Assembly: GCA_036186865.1 (NCBI GenBank)
Contig: AP025045.1
Location: 19,879,211 to 19,943,210 of the forward strand
Reading direction: 5' to 3'
DNA from: Eustoma russellianum
Lineage: Eukaryota > Streptophyta > Magnoliopsida > Gentianales > Gentianaceae
DNA: 64,000 nt
The notes beneath the pieces were generated by a model, which did not search any database, was not told where the DNA came from, and worked only from the letters and a program-made list of their open reading frames with translations. Made by a program: the position numbers and the translations under genes. Position 1 is the first letter of the stretch. Each line of letters opens with the position of its first letter. Below are positions 21,966 through 35,200 of the stretch, piece after piece.

Positions 21966-24900
21966 CTATGCAATGGCATTGTATGTCGTCATACCTAACT
22001 TATCTCGTAAGTTTTCAAAAGTGGCTTGATTAAGGGGTTTGGTGAAGATGTCAGCTATTTGATGATCAGTTCTTACATGATCTATGGTTATGTCCCCATT
22101 TTGAACATGATCTTGAAGGAAAAGGTATCTTACCTCAATGTGTTTGGTCTTAGAATTAAGTATCAGATTTCGAGAAAGATTAATCGCACTTGTGCGATCG
22201 CAGAAAATTGAAATCTTATTCATTTTAATGCCAAAATCACTAAGTTGTTGTTTAAGGCAAAGTATTTGGGTAGTGCATAAACTCATGTCTATATACTCGG
22301 GTTCAGTGGTAGAAAGAGCTATACTAGCTTGCTTTTTAGAAAACCAAGAGATCAAGTTGGCTCCTATGAATTGACACATACCGCTAGTGGATTTTTTTAT
22401 CTAATTTGCAACCACCATAATCAGCATCACTATATGCATATAATTCCAACTTAGCGTTTTTATCATACCAAAGTCCTAAGTGAGGTGTGTGTTTAAGATA
22501 TCTAAATATCTTTTTCACTGCATTGTAATGAGATACCTTAGGACAAGATTGAAACCTAGGACACATACACACACTAAACATGATGTCAGGTCTTGATGCA
22601 GTTAAATATAACAATGAGCCAATCATAGACCTATAAAGTGTGTCATCAAAAGGTTTACCATTTTCATCTTTGTGTAGTTTGGTGCTAACGCTCATAGGTG
22701 TAGGTGTTGGTTTCAACTCTTCAAAGCCAAACTTCTTAATCATATCATTGACATACTTAAGTTGGTTAATGTGGATTCCTTGAGGGGTTTGTTTGATTTG
22801 AAGCCCTAAGAAGTAGTTCAGTTCTCCAACCATTGACATTTCAAATTCAGACTTCATACACTCTTCGAAGTCTTTTACTAAGGTAGGGTTGGTTGAACCA
22901 AAGATTATATCATCTACGTATATTTGAACTATTAATAAGTCACTATCTTTTCTTCTTAGGAATAATATGTTGTCTATGGTCCCCCTTTGATAATTATTTG
23001 CAATAAGAAAGTTTTCAAATCTATCGTACCAAGCTCTTGGAGCTTGTTTCAAACCATATAGAGCCTTCTTAAGCTTGTAAACATGGTTAGGATTCTTTGG
23101 ATCTTCGAATCCAGGGGGTTGTTTGACAAACACCTCTTCTTGGATGTATCCATTCAAGAACGCACCCTTGGCATCCATTTGGAAGAGTTTAATATTGCTT
23201 AGACTTGCAATAGCAAGTAACAATCTAATTGCTTCTAGTCGTGCAACGGGTGCAAAGGTTTCTTCATAATCTAGTCCTTCTTATTGATTATAACCTTGTG
23301 TGACTAGCCTAGTCTTATTTCGTGTGATGTTTCTTTGTTCATCCATTTTATTCCTAAAGACTCATTTGGTTCCTATTATAGACTCGTTTTCAGGTTTAGG
23401 TACTAAGTCTCACATGTTGTTCCTTGTGAATTGGTTCAATCCTCATGCATGGCATCTATCCATGATATATCACCTAAGGCTTCTTTAATATTCTTAGGTT
23501 CTAAGTGTGAGATTAAGCTATGCCCTTCAGGTTGACTTATATTTCAACGTGTTCTAACCCCAACACTTAGATCCCCAATGATTAACTCTTTAGGGTGTTT
23601 ATGTTTATCTTTTATAAGCCACCAATTCTTAGGTTTACTAGGTTCACCCTCATTTTGTTCAAATGTTTCATTAGTGTGAACATTGTCATATACAATTCGA
23701 TCATCTTTTAAGTTGGTCGTATTATCTTCCAATTGCAATATCTCTTCATTCATTTCATCTAAGGTTTCATGCATGTCTTGTTCAGGGGGAGTTGATTCTA
23801 GATGATAAAGTACAAGTTCAAGTAATACATCATCATCATCAAACATATTTTTAACATTATTTTCTTGTTTATGTTGATTTTTATCACTAACTTCAAAGCA
23901 TGCATTTTCATTGAATTTCACATGTATGGATTCAATTATCTTTCTAGATGTAGGATTATAACATCTATATGCTCTTGAGTTAGTTGAATAACCAACAAAT
24001 ATGCATTCAATAGACTTTTGTTCAAACTTGTCTATATTATCCTTAGTGTTCAACACAAAACACTTACATCCAAATACTCTAAGATAATCTACCTTAGGTT
24101 GTCTATTGTTTAACAATTCATAAGGTGTTTTATTTAATTTCTTTCTAATAGAAAGCCTATTTATTATATAACAAGCACAACTTACAGCTTCAGGCCATAG
24201 ATATCTTGGTAATTTAGTTTCACATAACATTGCTCTAGCAACTTCTTGAATTGTTCTATTTTTACGTTCAACAACTCCATTTAGTTGTGGTGTTCTAGGT
24301 GGTGAGAATTCATGTTTTATTCCATATAATTCACAAAACTTGATTACATCTTTGTTTTTAAATTCTCTACCTCTATCACTTCTAATTCTTTTAACATTTT
24401 CTTCATAAATATTTTCGAGTTGCTTGATAAGAGTTTCGATTGCTAATGGAGCATCGTCTTTGTGTGTTAAGAACAATGTCCATGTGTAGCGTGAGTAATC
24501 ATCTACTATGACATACACATAGTAATATCCACATAGACTTCTTGTCCTACTTGGACTAAATAAGTCTAAGTGAAGCAATTCTAGTACATGACTAGTACTC
24601 ACTTCATGTTTTGGTTTTAATGATTCTTTAATATGTTTTCCTTTAATACATGTTTCACACATTTAAAAATTATCTAAGTCTAACTTAGCCATACCTCTAA
24701 TTAAATTTTTCCCCGATAACTTTTCAATTGTTGAAATTCCTATATGGCCTAGTCTTCTATGCCATAAACTCACATCTAAGTCATGTGATATTAAACACTT
24801 AACCTTAGCATCTAACATATTATCTAAGGTAAGAGTATAAATGTTACCATCCCTATTTCATTTTAAAACAATTTCTCATTTTTTCATTTGTTATATCACA

Positions 24901-25215
24901 AGAATTAGGGAGAAAAGAAACATAATAACCGGAATCTATAAGTTGCGAAAGGCTTAATAAATTATAAGAAAGATTTCTTACTAACAACACATTTCGTATT
25001 TGAAATGTGTTAGGGTCCCCGATTGTTCCTTTTCCAACAACTTTCCCTTTGTTGTTGTCACCGAATGTCACCTTTCCTTCATTCTCGATATGTTCCAACT
25101 CGATGAATAGTTTGGGGTTGCCCGTCATATGTCTTGAACATCCACTGTCTAAAAACCATTTGGTTTTTAGCTTCCTTGAGTTTGCCTCCTTCTTGCATTC
25201 TTTGCTATTTTCCTA
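21966..25215 (-). pseudogene. Element M pol: protease, integrase, RT, RNase H
   Basis: From high to low coordinates: protease with active-site DSG (KWFLDSGCSRHMTG, about 25150-25110); integrase with LWHRRLGH near 24770, CETC near 24655, and the core acidic residues LDLF, SDRGREF and GVVERKNRT within 24662-23544; RT within 23400-22384 with QMDAKGAFLNG and the catalytic YVDD near 22925; RNase H 22384-21966 with SDADYGG, ALSTTE and FCDRTSA. Breaks include stops near 24860 and 24660, TGA replacing Trp at 23412-23410 and again at 23364-23362, a stop near 23283, and a frameshift in an A-run near 22397. Integrase is the best preserved domain. It cannot be expressed as one polyprotein. Confidence 0.85.
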
Positions 25216-25242
25216 CAATGGAGATAAAGTTTTAGGTACCCT

Positions 25243-26055
25243 TTACTTGGGTCCTTGAATGTTAGGGGCACCACCCTTGTTTAGATATCCCTTAGGTATA
25301 CAAACTTGGACGTACCTTCTAGGCTCATATTTGACATTAGTTGAATATAAAGAATTAATATGTTCTTGACCATTCCATTTAAAAGATGATGTTTTGTCAT
25401 ACATGTTATATCTAGGTTGATAAGTACTATGTCTTGGCCGATTCTGATAATGAGTGAAGCGCATATGATTTTGTTTCTTGAATGGCATTATGTATGTTTA
25501 TTCATATGCATTTCTATAAGTCTTATATGTTTGTTGCTTATACTTAGGTTCATAAAAAGTTGGATGCATTTTATTATGTCTAGTTGCATTTGTATACATG
25601 TAGGCATAATTTCTAGGTTGTCTAGAAGTAAAGTCTTGCCTAGTTGAACGTTTATATGTGTGCGCTTTTGTGGGTGCGTGTTGCATTTTTATGGCAGAAG
25701 AAGGAGTAGAAGAAGATGTAGCAGGCAAAGTTGATTTTATTTTGTTGCTTTATAAGATTGTTTAGTACTTGACAGAACAAACCTAGTCTTTTTATCTACT
25801 TTGACATCTTCTTCTTTATATCCTAATCCAGTTTTATCGTTTCCATATTTTTGTGATGAAATCAGTGTGTTTAGCATGTTATTTCCAGACTTAAATTGTT
25901 CTAACGTTTTTTCTAAGTTTAGTTTAGAAGATTTAAGTTGAATTATATCATTTTCACAATTTTCTAACTTAGATTTCAACATACTATTTTCAGTTTTTAA
26001 TGCTTGTTCATTTTTCATATATATTCAATTTTAATCTCTAAAGAATCAAGAGTAT
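25243..26055 (-). pseudogene. Element M gag, C-terminal third
   Basis: Reading down from 26055: a Lys/Glu/Leu-rich heptad-like stretch (about 26018-25900) that looks like a coiled coil, then a basic Tyr/His/Arg-rich tail and a QVCIPKG motif near 25290. The motif corresponds to the Q-V-W-x-P-K element near the Gag end in P1 and P2. It is followed by GPK, a stop and RVPK, a decayed second copy of the motif. The piece is cut at 26055 by the insertion of P1, and its continuation lies at 42661-42895. Confidence 0.8.
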
Positions 26056-26060
26056 TAGTA
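26056..26060 (+). other. Target-site duplication of P1 (left)
   Basis: TAGTA immediately before the LTR start TGTAGAG; matched by TAGTA at 42656-42660. Confidence 0.9.
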
Positions 26061-29000
26061 TGTAGAGAAAAAGGGGTTTGAGTGATTACAAAATGCATGA
26101 TTTAAATAAACGTGTATTAAAGAAATGCATGACATATTTCATGACATGACACGTTGTTGCATAAAACTTGCCTTATATAGTTTATATATAATGTTGTCGT
26201 ACTAACGAGCCATGAAGCTTTAAAGCTTACATCAAATGGCAAGCATTTGTTGTCTTTGAACTATTTTCAGGTGCCATCATTAATGAACTAAACTAGTTCA
26301 TTAAGTGAAGTACTTAGTTAAATAAACTAAGTAGTTCATTAAAGGAAGCCATATTTGGAAAAGGCACAAAGGCAACAAGTTGAAGAAAGGAAAGTCTTCC
26401 ACTCCCTCTCTACACGCCATTTTCAACATATATGTATATATATTCATTTTTTTGAAAAAGGCACATACATATATATTCCAACATACTACCGACACGTTAT
26501 ATATTTTACGTACGTACGTTAACGTCACACCACTATACTTAACTCATATTTATGAGTATATTCAGGTCTTATATCATATGATATAAGTCATGGTGATGAC
26601 AAATTTATTACGACACGTTAAAAGGTTCTAAACCAAAAATTGTCGTATCAGGTGAATATCGAAACTCCGCCAACGTCTCATGCACTTGCCACAAATAGAT
26701 GGCCAGCCCCTACACTTCAAAAATGGCCACAAATTTTGTGGCTTACAGGGTATGTGCAGCCATAAAATCATTCCATGTTGGCACACACAAATCACCCCAA
26801 ATTAAGGACAAATTGTGAAGATTCCAAATTCAATTATGTCACATGTTGGGCGCCACTTTAGATCAGCCTAAGTGCTGAATATTAAAGTTTAATTTATGTA
26901 TATCATGTGCAACATAATATATATAACATGTGCAAAAAGTTGGAATTTAATTAGAGAAAAATTGGGTAATCGATAAATGTCGAATTCGGTTTTCTACGTA
27001 CACGACACATGTAACATTTTTGGCATGGCATATAACATGTATCTAGACACTTTTTACATAATTCATACATTCTAAAGTGTTCTAGAAAAATTAATTAAGG
27101 GCTGATTGGAATATACCACATGTGTATAATTATATGTGCACTATTTTACAAAGTTTGCAAAAATAAAATTCAGCACATGTATACTCTTCATCACACGCCT
27201 ATACCAGCCATGTTGGAGCATATGTGGAGCTTTGTTGGCATTTTGATTGGCCAGGAATGAAGCATGCAATATTGGTGACATAAAGAAAGTGGCTATACAA
27301 GGTAACATTTCAAACTTTGTCACATTTGTGACACATGCTGAAAATGCAGTATGTGTTGTCTTAGGCTGGCCAAAATTTTCAACTTAATGAGCCATATTTT
27401 ACTATCTTGAATTATGTGGATTAATTGAAAGATGTTATGGCAATGTTTTGAATATATTATGGAATTAATATGGTGATATCTTTACATATCACACATGTTG
27501 AAAATTTTAGCATGTGTGGGAATGTATGTTGGCCGAATTCATGGCCCTACTGGTGATCAATTTTTCTTCCAAAATTGATAAGAATGTTGTGTACTAAATG
27601 GTGATTGATTTCTTCTTGATTTTGAAGGAATAAATCAAATACAAACTTGGCAATAATTTGAATAAAATGTGAATGTTACACATGCTGAAAGTTCAGCATG
27701 TAAAGAGACATAATGGCCGATTTTATCATGGTAGTTTGAAGAAATTTGTCTTTGCTAATTATGTGGGATGATTATGTGACTTAAGGAAATAATTTTATGG
27801 CTAATTAACACATGTTTTTTAAGGTTTATTTTAAGATTTGTCTAGTCATCAAATGATGACAACTTCCATCCATTCAATGAGTGCCAAGTAAGCAAGAGCT
27901 TAATGATCATCCAATGAGGAGTTGCCAAGTAAGCAAGGACATGTCACAATGATGCAATACACTCTTCCAAGGACTTAGAAGATAATTTTCAAGAGGAAGA
28001 AAAGGCTATAGGGTGCGGCCATATGGTGATAAAAAGGAAAGAAGAGAGCAAACAAAAGACAAGAACAAGTCTTGCAAATTTCAAAGATCAAAACGTTGCA
28101 TCCTTCTTCTTTCTGCACTTTCTTTCTTTCTTCTCTCTAAAAGCCTATTATACTCATATTCATACATTTGAACAGGCATCATATAGACCACCACATATTC
28201 TCTTTATTGTTGAAAAAGATTGATCAAGGTGTGATCAATCTTGCACTTGCAAGGTGGTGGTGTTCGTGATCATTGTATTCATATACAAGGTTTGTAAAGG
28301 GTTGGAGTTGGTGTGTAACTCCATCAACCCTGTGGTTAGGTGTTATTTGTGTTTTTTGATTAGTTCTAACCGAGGAAGGTGTCCTCGAAGACTGGAGTAG
28401 GTTGTTTTAACCGAACCAGTATAAAATTCCTGGTGTTATTTACTTTCAGCACTTACTTTCAGTTTCAGCACTGTGCATCGTTTTTCATCACGTTATTAAA
28501 AGTAGTAAACGATTTTCAAAAATCACAAAACTTTCCAGAATCATAGCCACACGTCTTAAGGTTAATTTGGCACAAATTTCAACCCTTTTGGAAAAGGATA
28601 AGTCATCCAAACGTCTAAAGTTCTGAGACTAGTGCAGTCTGATTTTCAGGCTTGCAAAGGTTGAGACTTTGGACGTATTTGACTATCTTCCCAAAAGAAT
28701 TTTTCAAAACTGTTTCAACCCAATTAAAAAACAACTTATAAGGGGTTATTCATTAAATTTTTAGAGCATTTGGAGTTACAGACAAATAGGAATTAATTTT
28801 TCAAATCAGACTACCCTATCTGGCAGATTTGCGCAATTTGACCACCAACAATTTTTTAAGGGGTTAGAGGTTGAATTTTAATCTGAAATTTTAAAGAGAT
28901 ACTCAGAACATCAAAGACTAAGTCCTCTCCAAATTTCAGAATTTATGAAGACTTGCAACCTAGTTTTCAAAACATTTCAAAACTGATCCTGAAAACAGAA

Positions 29001-29104
29001 ACTGTTTTCAGAAGTTGGGTTTTTGGTTTAAAACTATTTTAAAACCCACATTTTCTGCACCCACTATTCAACCCCCCTTCTAGTGGTGCCTTGCAGATCC
29101 TACA
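26061..29104 (+). repeat. P1 5' LTR
   Basis: Begins TGTAGAGAAAAAGG and ends CAGATCCTACA, about 3.04 kb. Palindromic words AATGAACTA / TAGTTCATT occur near 26282-26302. A conserved block (28375-28436) contains CCGAACCAGTATAAAA, possibly a TATA box. The end has CACCCACTATTCAACCCC and CTAGTGGTG, shared with P2 and M. Short ORFs inside have no recognisable products. Confidence 0.9.
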
Positions 29105-29106
29105 AG

Positions 29107-29118
29107 TGGTATCAGAGC
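29107..29118 (+). promoter_or_regulatory. P1 primer-binding site (Met-tRNA)
   Basis: TGGTATCAGAGC two bases after the LTR end; the initiator Met-tRNA PBS. Confidence 0.9.
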
Positions 29119-29160
29119 ACAAGAACACTCACAACTAAAGGATCCAACGATCTAAGTGAG

Positions 29161-31079
29161 ATGGCAACCACAAACTTCAAAACCGAACAAGAAGGTATGT
29201 CCAGTCAAAGGCCTGCTCTCTTTGACGGTGAGTCTTTCATTCAATGGAAGTTAAGAATGAAACTTTCCCTTATGGCAATTGATATTGATCTTTGGTCAAT
29301 TATAGAAGATGGTCCATTTGTTCCATCAAAATTATCCATTGTAGATAGAGTCACACTAGAGGTCGTTAAGCCTAGACAAGAGTACACTAGTGATGATAAA
29401 AAGAGACTGAGCATGAACACTAGGGGTATGCAATTACTTCTAAATGGACTAAGTAAAAGTGAATCTAGCTATGTTTCAAATTGTTCTAGTGCTCAAGAAA
29501 TGTGGAGAATTCTTGAAATGAAACACGAAGGCACTAGTCAAGTAAAAGATTCCAAGATCAACATGCTTATGTCCACACTCGAGTCATTTGAATTATTGCC
29601 AAATGAATATATCGTTGATATGGATCTTCGCTTGACTAAAATTTACAATTCTCTTGAGTCTCTTGGCAAAGCCTTTACTATGCAGGAAAAGGTACAAAAG
29701 GTCTTGTGAAGCCTTCCATCCGACTGGGACCCTAAAGTAACGGCCATAGAAGAAAGCAAAGAAATTAAATCGATTAAGATGGAAGAACTAATTGGATCAC
29801 TTAAGGTATATGAGAACAAACTCACCATAAGGAAATCGGAATCATCATCAAAACAAGGTAAGACTATTGCATTTAAATCAAATGAATATGTTTCTACTTT
29901 TTCTGATCACGTTGAATCAGATAACGATGACTTAATTTTATTGGCTAAAGGCTTAAGAAAATTCATGAGAAAGTCATTTAGAAACAAAACTAAGGCTACT
30001 TCGACTAAAAAAAATAAGAACAAGACAAATGACAATGATTTTAAATGTTACGAATGCGGTAAACTTGGACATCTATCATATGACTGCCCTAATAAGGACA
30101 AGCAAACAAACAAACACCCTGACAAGGAACGGACCAAGAATAGACTCGTCTCATAACCTAAGCAAAGGAAAAGAGCTCTCAAGGCCTCCACCTGGAGTAA
30201 TACATCTGATTCCGAGACTAAAACAGAAGAGGAGACTGCACAAGTATGCTTTGTGTCCAAAGCATCAAACGAGGTATCATCTGACTCCAATTCTGACTCT
30301 GAGCCTTCTTATGATGATCTTTTTAGTCAGTACATAGAATTGCATAAATTTACTAAGACTCTCGCAGAAGAAAAGAAGTGATTAATTAAAGACAAGAAGC
30401 TGCTAGAATCTTCTAACGGGAATCTTGTCGCTCAATTAAACGATTCAAAAGAAGAGTCGTCATGCATCATTGATGCATTAAAGACAGAGATCTCATCATT
30501 GACCACGCAAAATAATGAAATGAAATCTGAGATTTCAAATTTGAAATCTAGGAATACGGACTTAGAGAAAATGATGAAATAGTTTGATACAGGATCTAAC
30601 ATGCTAGATCGTATTATTTTATCACAAAAGCATGATAGTGATAAAACGGGATTAGTATACATTGAAACAAATGAAGTATCCATTAAACCAATCAAGTTTG
30701 TCTTGTTTAAGAAAGTAGATACTCCAAAAGCAAATACGACGTCTAAGATGATGCAAAGACCCCTCTCTCCTCATCTCATCATACTTCTTCTTCATATCAT
30801 GCGAAATATAATTATGTGCCATATAGATATGAGAAGAAACAAGTGATGCATACACGACATTCATTTCATCCATTTAGATCATGCACTATGCACACCAACG
30901 CAAGGAAATATCAAAAACAAAATCAATATGATGCATACATATAAAGGAGTTCTCGGCCAAAGGCCCAAAGTTCACTCACCGCATGTCTACTACATTGCAT
31001 CTTCATCTACATTCTTGTCATTTGCTAGACCGAGAAGGATCACCCAAGTATGGGTACCAAAAAGTACTTTTACTAAGAG
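29161..31079 (+). pseudogene. P1 gag
   Basis: Capsid/nucleocapsid precursor. The start ATG 29161 (MATTNFKTEQ) is chosen because P2 starts in the same way and both lie about 40-50 bp after the PBS. The N-terminal part contains FDGESFIQWKLRMKL and the Gag core; the CCHC zinc knuckle CYECGKLGHLSYDC is at about 30047-30090. A coiled-coil-like region (about 30400-30590) and a basic His/Arg tail ending in TQVWVPK near 31050 follow. The frame is interrupted by TGA 29707-29709, TAA 30154-30156, a TGA near 30378, a TAG near 30581 and a frameshift near 30750. The long extension behind the zinc knuckle is typical of SIRE/Maximus-type Gag. Confidence 0.85.
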
Positions 31080-31144
31080 GTGAGTAACTAACTCATAAGG
31101 ACCCAAAATTATAAGGGTACCTAAATCACTTTTGTACATTGCAG
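31080..31144 (+). other. Splice-like spacer between P1 gag and pol
   Basis: A 65-bp segment beginning AG|GTGAGTAACTAAC and ending TTTTGTACATTGCAG. It looks like a minimal spliceosomal intron with a good donor and acceptor. The equivalent position in P2 is 59827-59892. It includes GGACCCAAAATT and GGGTACCT, which could instead be a decayed coding repeat (G-P-K ... V-P-K). In P1, removing it does not join gag and pol in frame. Confidence 0.4.
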
Positions 31145-32236
31145 GGAACCCACACATCAAAAGATACATCTATCAAGTGGTTCCTTGACAGTGGTTGCTT
31201 GAGGCACATGACGGGTAACCCGAGCTTGTTCACTAAATTGAAGAAGGTCACAAAAGGCAGATCCGTGACCTTTGGAGACAACAATGAAGGCAAGATCATC
31301 GGAAAAGGTACAATTGGAAACCCAAGCACCCTTCAGATCTCCAACGTCTTTTTGGTAAGCAACTTATCTTATAATCTTCTTAGCATTTCACAATTTATTG
31401 ATAATGGTTTCGATGTGTGCTTTACTCATCCCTATTGCAATATCATAAATAAAAATGGAGAAGTAGTGCTAAAAGGAAAACGGGAAGGAAACATCTTTAC
31501 ACTTTATATGGATGATATGGTAGACGCTAAGGTTAAGTGTTTCATGTCAAATAAACCTAACATAAATTTGTGGCATAGATGTTTAGGACACATAGGCATT
31601 TCTACACTTGAAAAACTCCAACGAAAGAACCTAATACGAGGATTGCCTACACTTGATTTAGAAAACTTTCAGTTGTGTGAATCTTGCATAAAAGGCAAAC
31701 AAACACGCGAGTCACTTAAACCTAAAAATGAAATAAGCACGACTAGAGTTTTAGAATTATTACATATTGATTTGTTTGGTCCTAGTCGCACTATGAGTCT
31801 CGGTGGACGTCATTATGCTTGTGTGATTTTTGATGATTTTTCTCGTTATACTTGGACTTTATTTCTTGCACATAAGGATGATAGTGCCATTGAGATTGCG
31901 AAACTAATAAAACAACTTGAAAATCAATATGGTGTCAATATGAAAAGGATAAGAAGCGATAGAGGCAGTGAATTTAAAAACAAGGACATGATTTCATTTT
32001 GCGAAGAAAAAGGAACTAAACACGAGTTTTCGCCACCTAGAACTCCACAATTAAATGGAGTAGTAGAAGGAAAGAATAGGACATTACAAGAAATTGCTAG
32101 AACCATGTTGTGCGAGAATAAATTGCCTAGATTTTTGTGGGCGGAAGCCGTAAATTGTGCATGCTACATAGTTAATCGTTTGTCAATTAGAAAGAAAATA
32201 AATAAGATGCCTTATGAGATATTAAATGATCGCATG
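31139..32236 (+). pseudogene. P1 pol, first part: protease and integrase
   Basis: Open for 366 codons until the Tekay LTR insertion. Protease: KWFLDSGCLRHMTG (DSG active site, about 31170-31215) and FGDNNEGKIIG. Integrase: zinc-binding LWHRCLGH near 31570 and CESC near 31680; catalytic core with HIDLFGPSR (about 31767), SDRGSEF (about 31957) and NGVVEGKNRT (about 32054), where the acidic triad D, D, E is present. The usual Arg after the Glu is Gly. The frame ends at YEILNDRM, where LTR sequence starts at 32237. It continues at 37458. No Met start is evident; Pol is normally made as part of Gag-Pol. Confidence 0.88.
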
Positions 32237-35200
32237 TGTTATACCACACCAAAAATAGTACGGCACTAAGGGATGGAATGAAGTAGAACGATGTTCCGGA
32301 AGGAGAATATTTTTGGCGTTACCCACGTTTATTTCAATATTAAAAGAAAATAGGATGCTACCCCAAAGTATGAATTATAAAGCATGTGAGTTGCTAATTT
32401 TCCCCAAGACTACTCGAATTTCGGCTTGGAGGGTTGGGGACATTAAGTGGAGTTTCTTTCACTACAAGCAACTAAACCTTGTTAGAAGGCATGGAAAGTT
32501 ATTATAGCATTTAAGTATTCTACTAATTGAGAATTAAAAGTGAAAAGAGGGAAAGCACCCCTTCTTTCCCTTTTAGCCGCCGGGAAGGAGAGGTCATTAA
32601 GAGGCCCTTTTTATTACTAGAAAAGGGTAACCACATCTCTTAATTGCTTACTAAAGCAATTATACAAAATAGTATGCATGATGTACTCACAATGTGATGC
32701 TATTCTAAGGATATGTAACTTTTCAAACTTTCCTTAGAAACCGTGGAACACACGAAAGGAAGAATTAGGGATCAAGACTTTACAATGAATATTTCCTTCA
32801 ACTACCTAGTAGCTCTCCCATTAAACATTCTAAAAGGTGATTCAAGCACGATGGAACTACTAAATATGCATAACCACCAGAATTAAACCATGGGTAATCC
32901 ATGATGATCCCTTAAACCACGATAGAAACTTTGTAAAAAGTGGCTTAAGGATTAAGAAGGGATAAAGCAACTAAGGAATAAATGAGTTTGGGGGTAAAAC
33001 CCCTCCACCGCTAGTTTTTTTTTTCAATAGGGTGAACTAAGAGGACTTTACCTCTAACCATAGTCACTTTTGGACTAGCCACTTTAATTTCATGGAAAGT
33101 ATATTCACATGATATATCCGTATGTGCATATTTACATGCATAGTGTTGGACATACATATATATCTATAGATATATATATGCCATATTTATATATATTTTG
33201 GCCTATGAATTGATATTGGCCTAAAGGATTTTAGTTACATGAAAGGTGTATTTAAAGGATAATAGTTGAAGATACACTTTGAACACGCATACGTGTACAG
33301 TGTATGTAAGTTAAGATGGGAAAATGGATAAGCTATGATCATGGATAAGATGCAACAGAATTGAACTTATGTATGTATAAGTGCAACCACTTATACTTTG
33401 GCCATGAGGCCATGTTGAGCCAATAATAGTCTCAAGACTCTCCATGCAACCATAGAAAGGTAAACCATGATTAGGCCTTAAAAGAGTACCATAATTGTGT
33501 CCATGCACATGAGGGATCTTTTCCCTCCTCTCATAAGGAGGCCACCGGCTATACCCTAACCAAGAAGACTTCTCTCTCTTCATTTAATAAGGAACCTCAT
33601 AATACATTCTTAACTTATTATTATCCAAAAAGGGTACCAAAGAGCAAGATATTTTCCTCACTTTTTCCTCAAGGAGTACGGCTAACATTAGCCAAAAAGG
33701 TCTCATGAGGGATTTAAGACTACTTTTACTAAAAAGGGGTCTCAACTACTCACCTTAAATGCTTACAAAAGCAATATTATAAAGTGGTTTATGCATATAG
33801 TAATCATACTAAGATATTACTTAAGGTTGGATAACTTACTAGAATCATGAGTTACAAGAAGAGGGAGGGAATTATGGGATCAACTTTACCATTAACCTCT
33901 TCCTCAACTACTTAGCAACTTTTCACTCAAACACTCTCCAAAAAGCTACTAAAGCATGATAGAGCAATCCAAAGGGCTCCAACCACTGGTTAACCATGGT
34001 GAAAGCCAAGGGTCACCTTAAGCCTTTACTATGGTTACTTTATCCTAATTACACATTAAAAGTAACTCAAGTTATTAATGGTAGTAAGCCCTAATGATAA
34101 GAAACCATGCAAAGGAAAAGTCTCTTCCTTCCTTAAGGTTCCAACGGCTAACCCCTTAGCCTAAGTGAAGGAAACTTGCTCCAAGAAAGCCCTAGAACTC
34201 TCTCTTACTCTCAACCCTCAAGAACACACAGAGTAAGAAACTTTTCCTCTCTTCTCTCCAAAGCACATGGCAAGAAGGGAACCAAGAAGATTCAAGAGTC
34301 CTCCAAATGTAAACTTGGTCTAGGTGAGTTCACCCTAAACTTCTTAAGAGTGTTTATGTTTTACATGGTAAAGCTCACAAGACACCCTTGTTTCTTGTTG
34401 GAACCGTGACCTTCAAGGAGTCACTAGGAGAAGAATTTTGAAGAGCTAAGGAAGATTGACCTTTGGTTGGTTAGGACCATCTCCACCTCCAAGAATCACT
34501 TTGGTAAGACCATCTAAGCCTCCATTTAGCTCTATCTTGTATTTGAGATAAAAGCTAATGCTTGTCCTTTTCCTCCTCCAAACCGTGGGGTATATGTAGT
34601 GAAGAAGAGGAAGACTTCACTCATTCCATACACATTCCAAGCTAAGAAAGGTGTAAGCTTGAAAAAGGCAAGTACACTATAAATGTTCATGACTTGTGTG
34701 TGAAACTGCATGCTTGAATGTCTAGATGTTGCTAAGTTTTAATCTTATATGTGAAATGATAAGTTTGAAGCATGAAACTTTCGGTTTCTAAGATAAAGTG
34801 GCTTGCATGTATGAGATTTTCTTCAAAGGTGGATTCTTTGCCCTTTTTAAGTATGAATATGATGTTAATCTAAGATGAGTGTGGCAAAGTTTTCTTCTTT
34901 GACATGTAAGGGGGACGGTTGGATGAAAATGAGGGATAAATGTGGTTCTTGTGATACATTATAACTTGTGGGGTAAAAGATGTGTACAAGATGTATGATT
35001 TATGGCTTATATGTAATATGTTCATTATGGAAATATGATTTAAGCCCTTGTATGTGTATGAAACGGGCTGTCTTGAGGGTATGGTACGTATACACTAATT
35101 ATACCAAGAATAGATTTTGTTATGAACAAAAGGTGCAAGAATCAAGGTGTGTTATGTGTAACCCTCAAACTGTTTTTGAAGTGATTTGTAGATGACCTTT

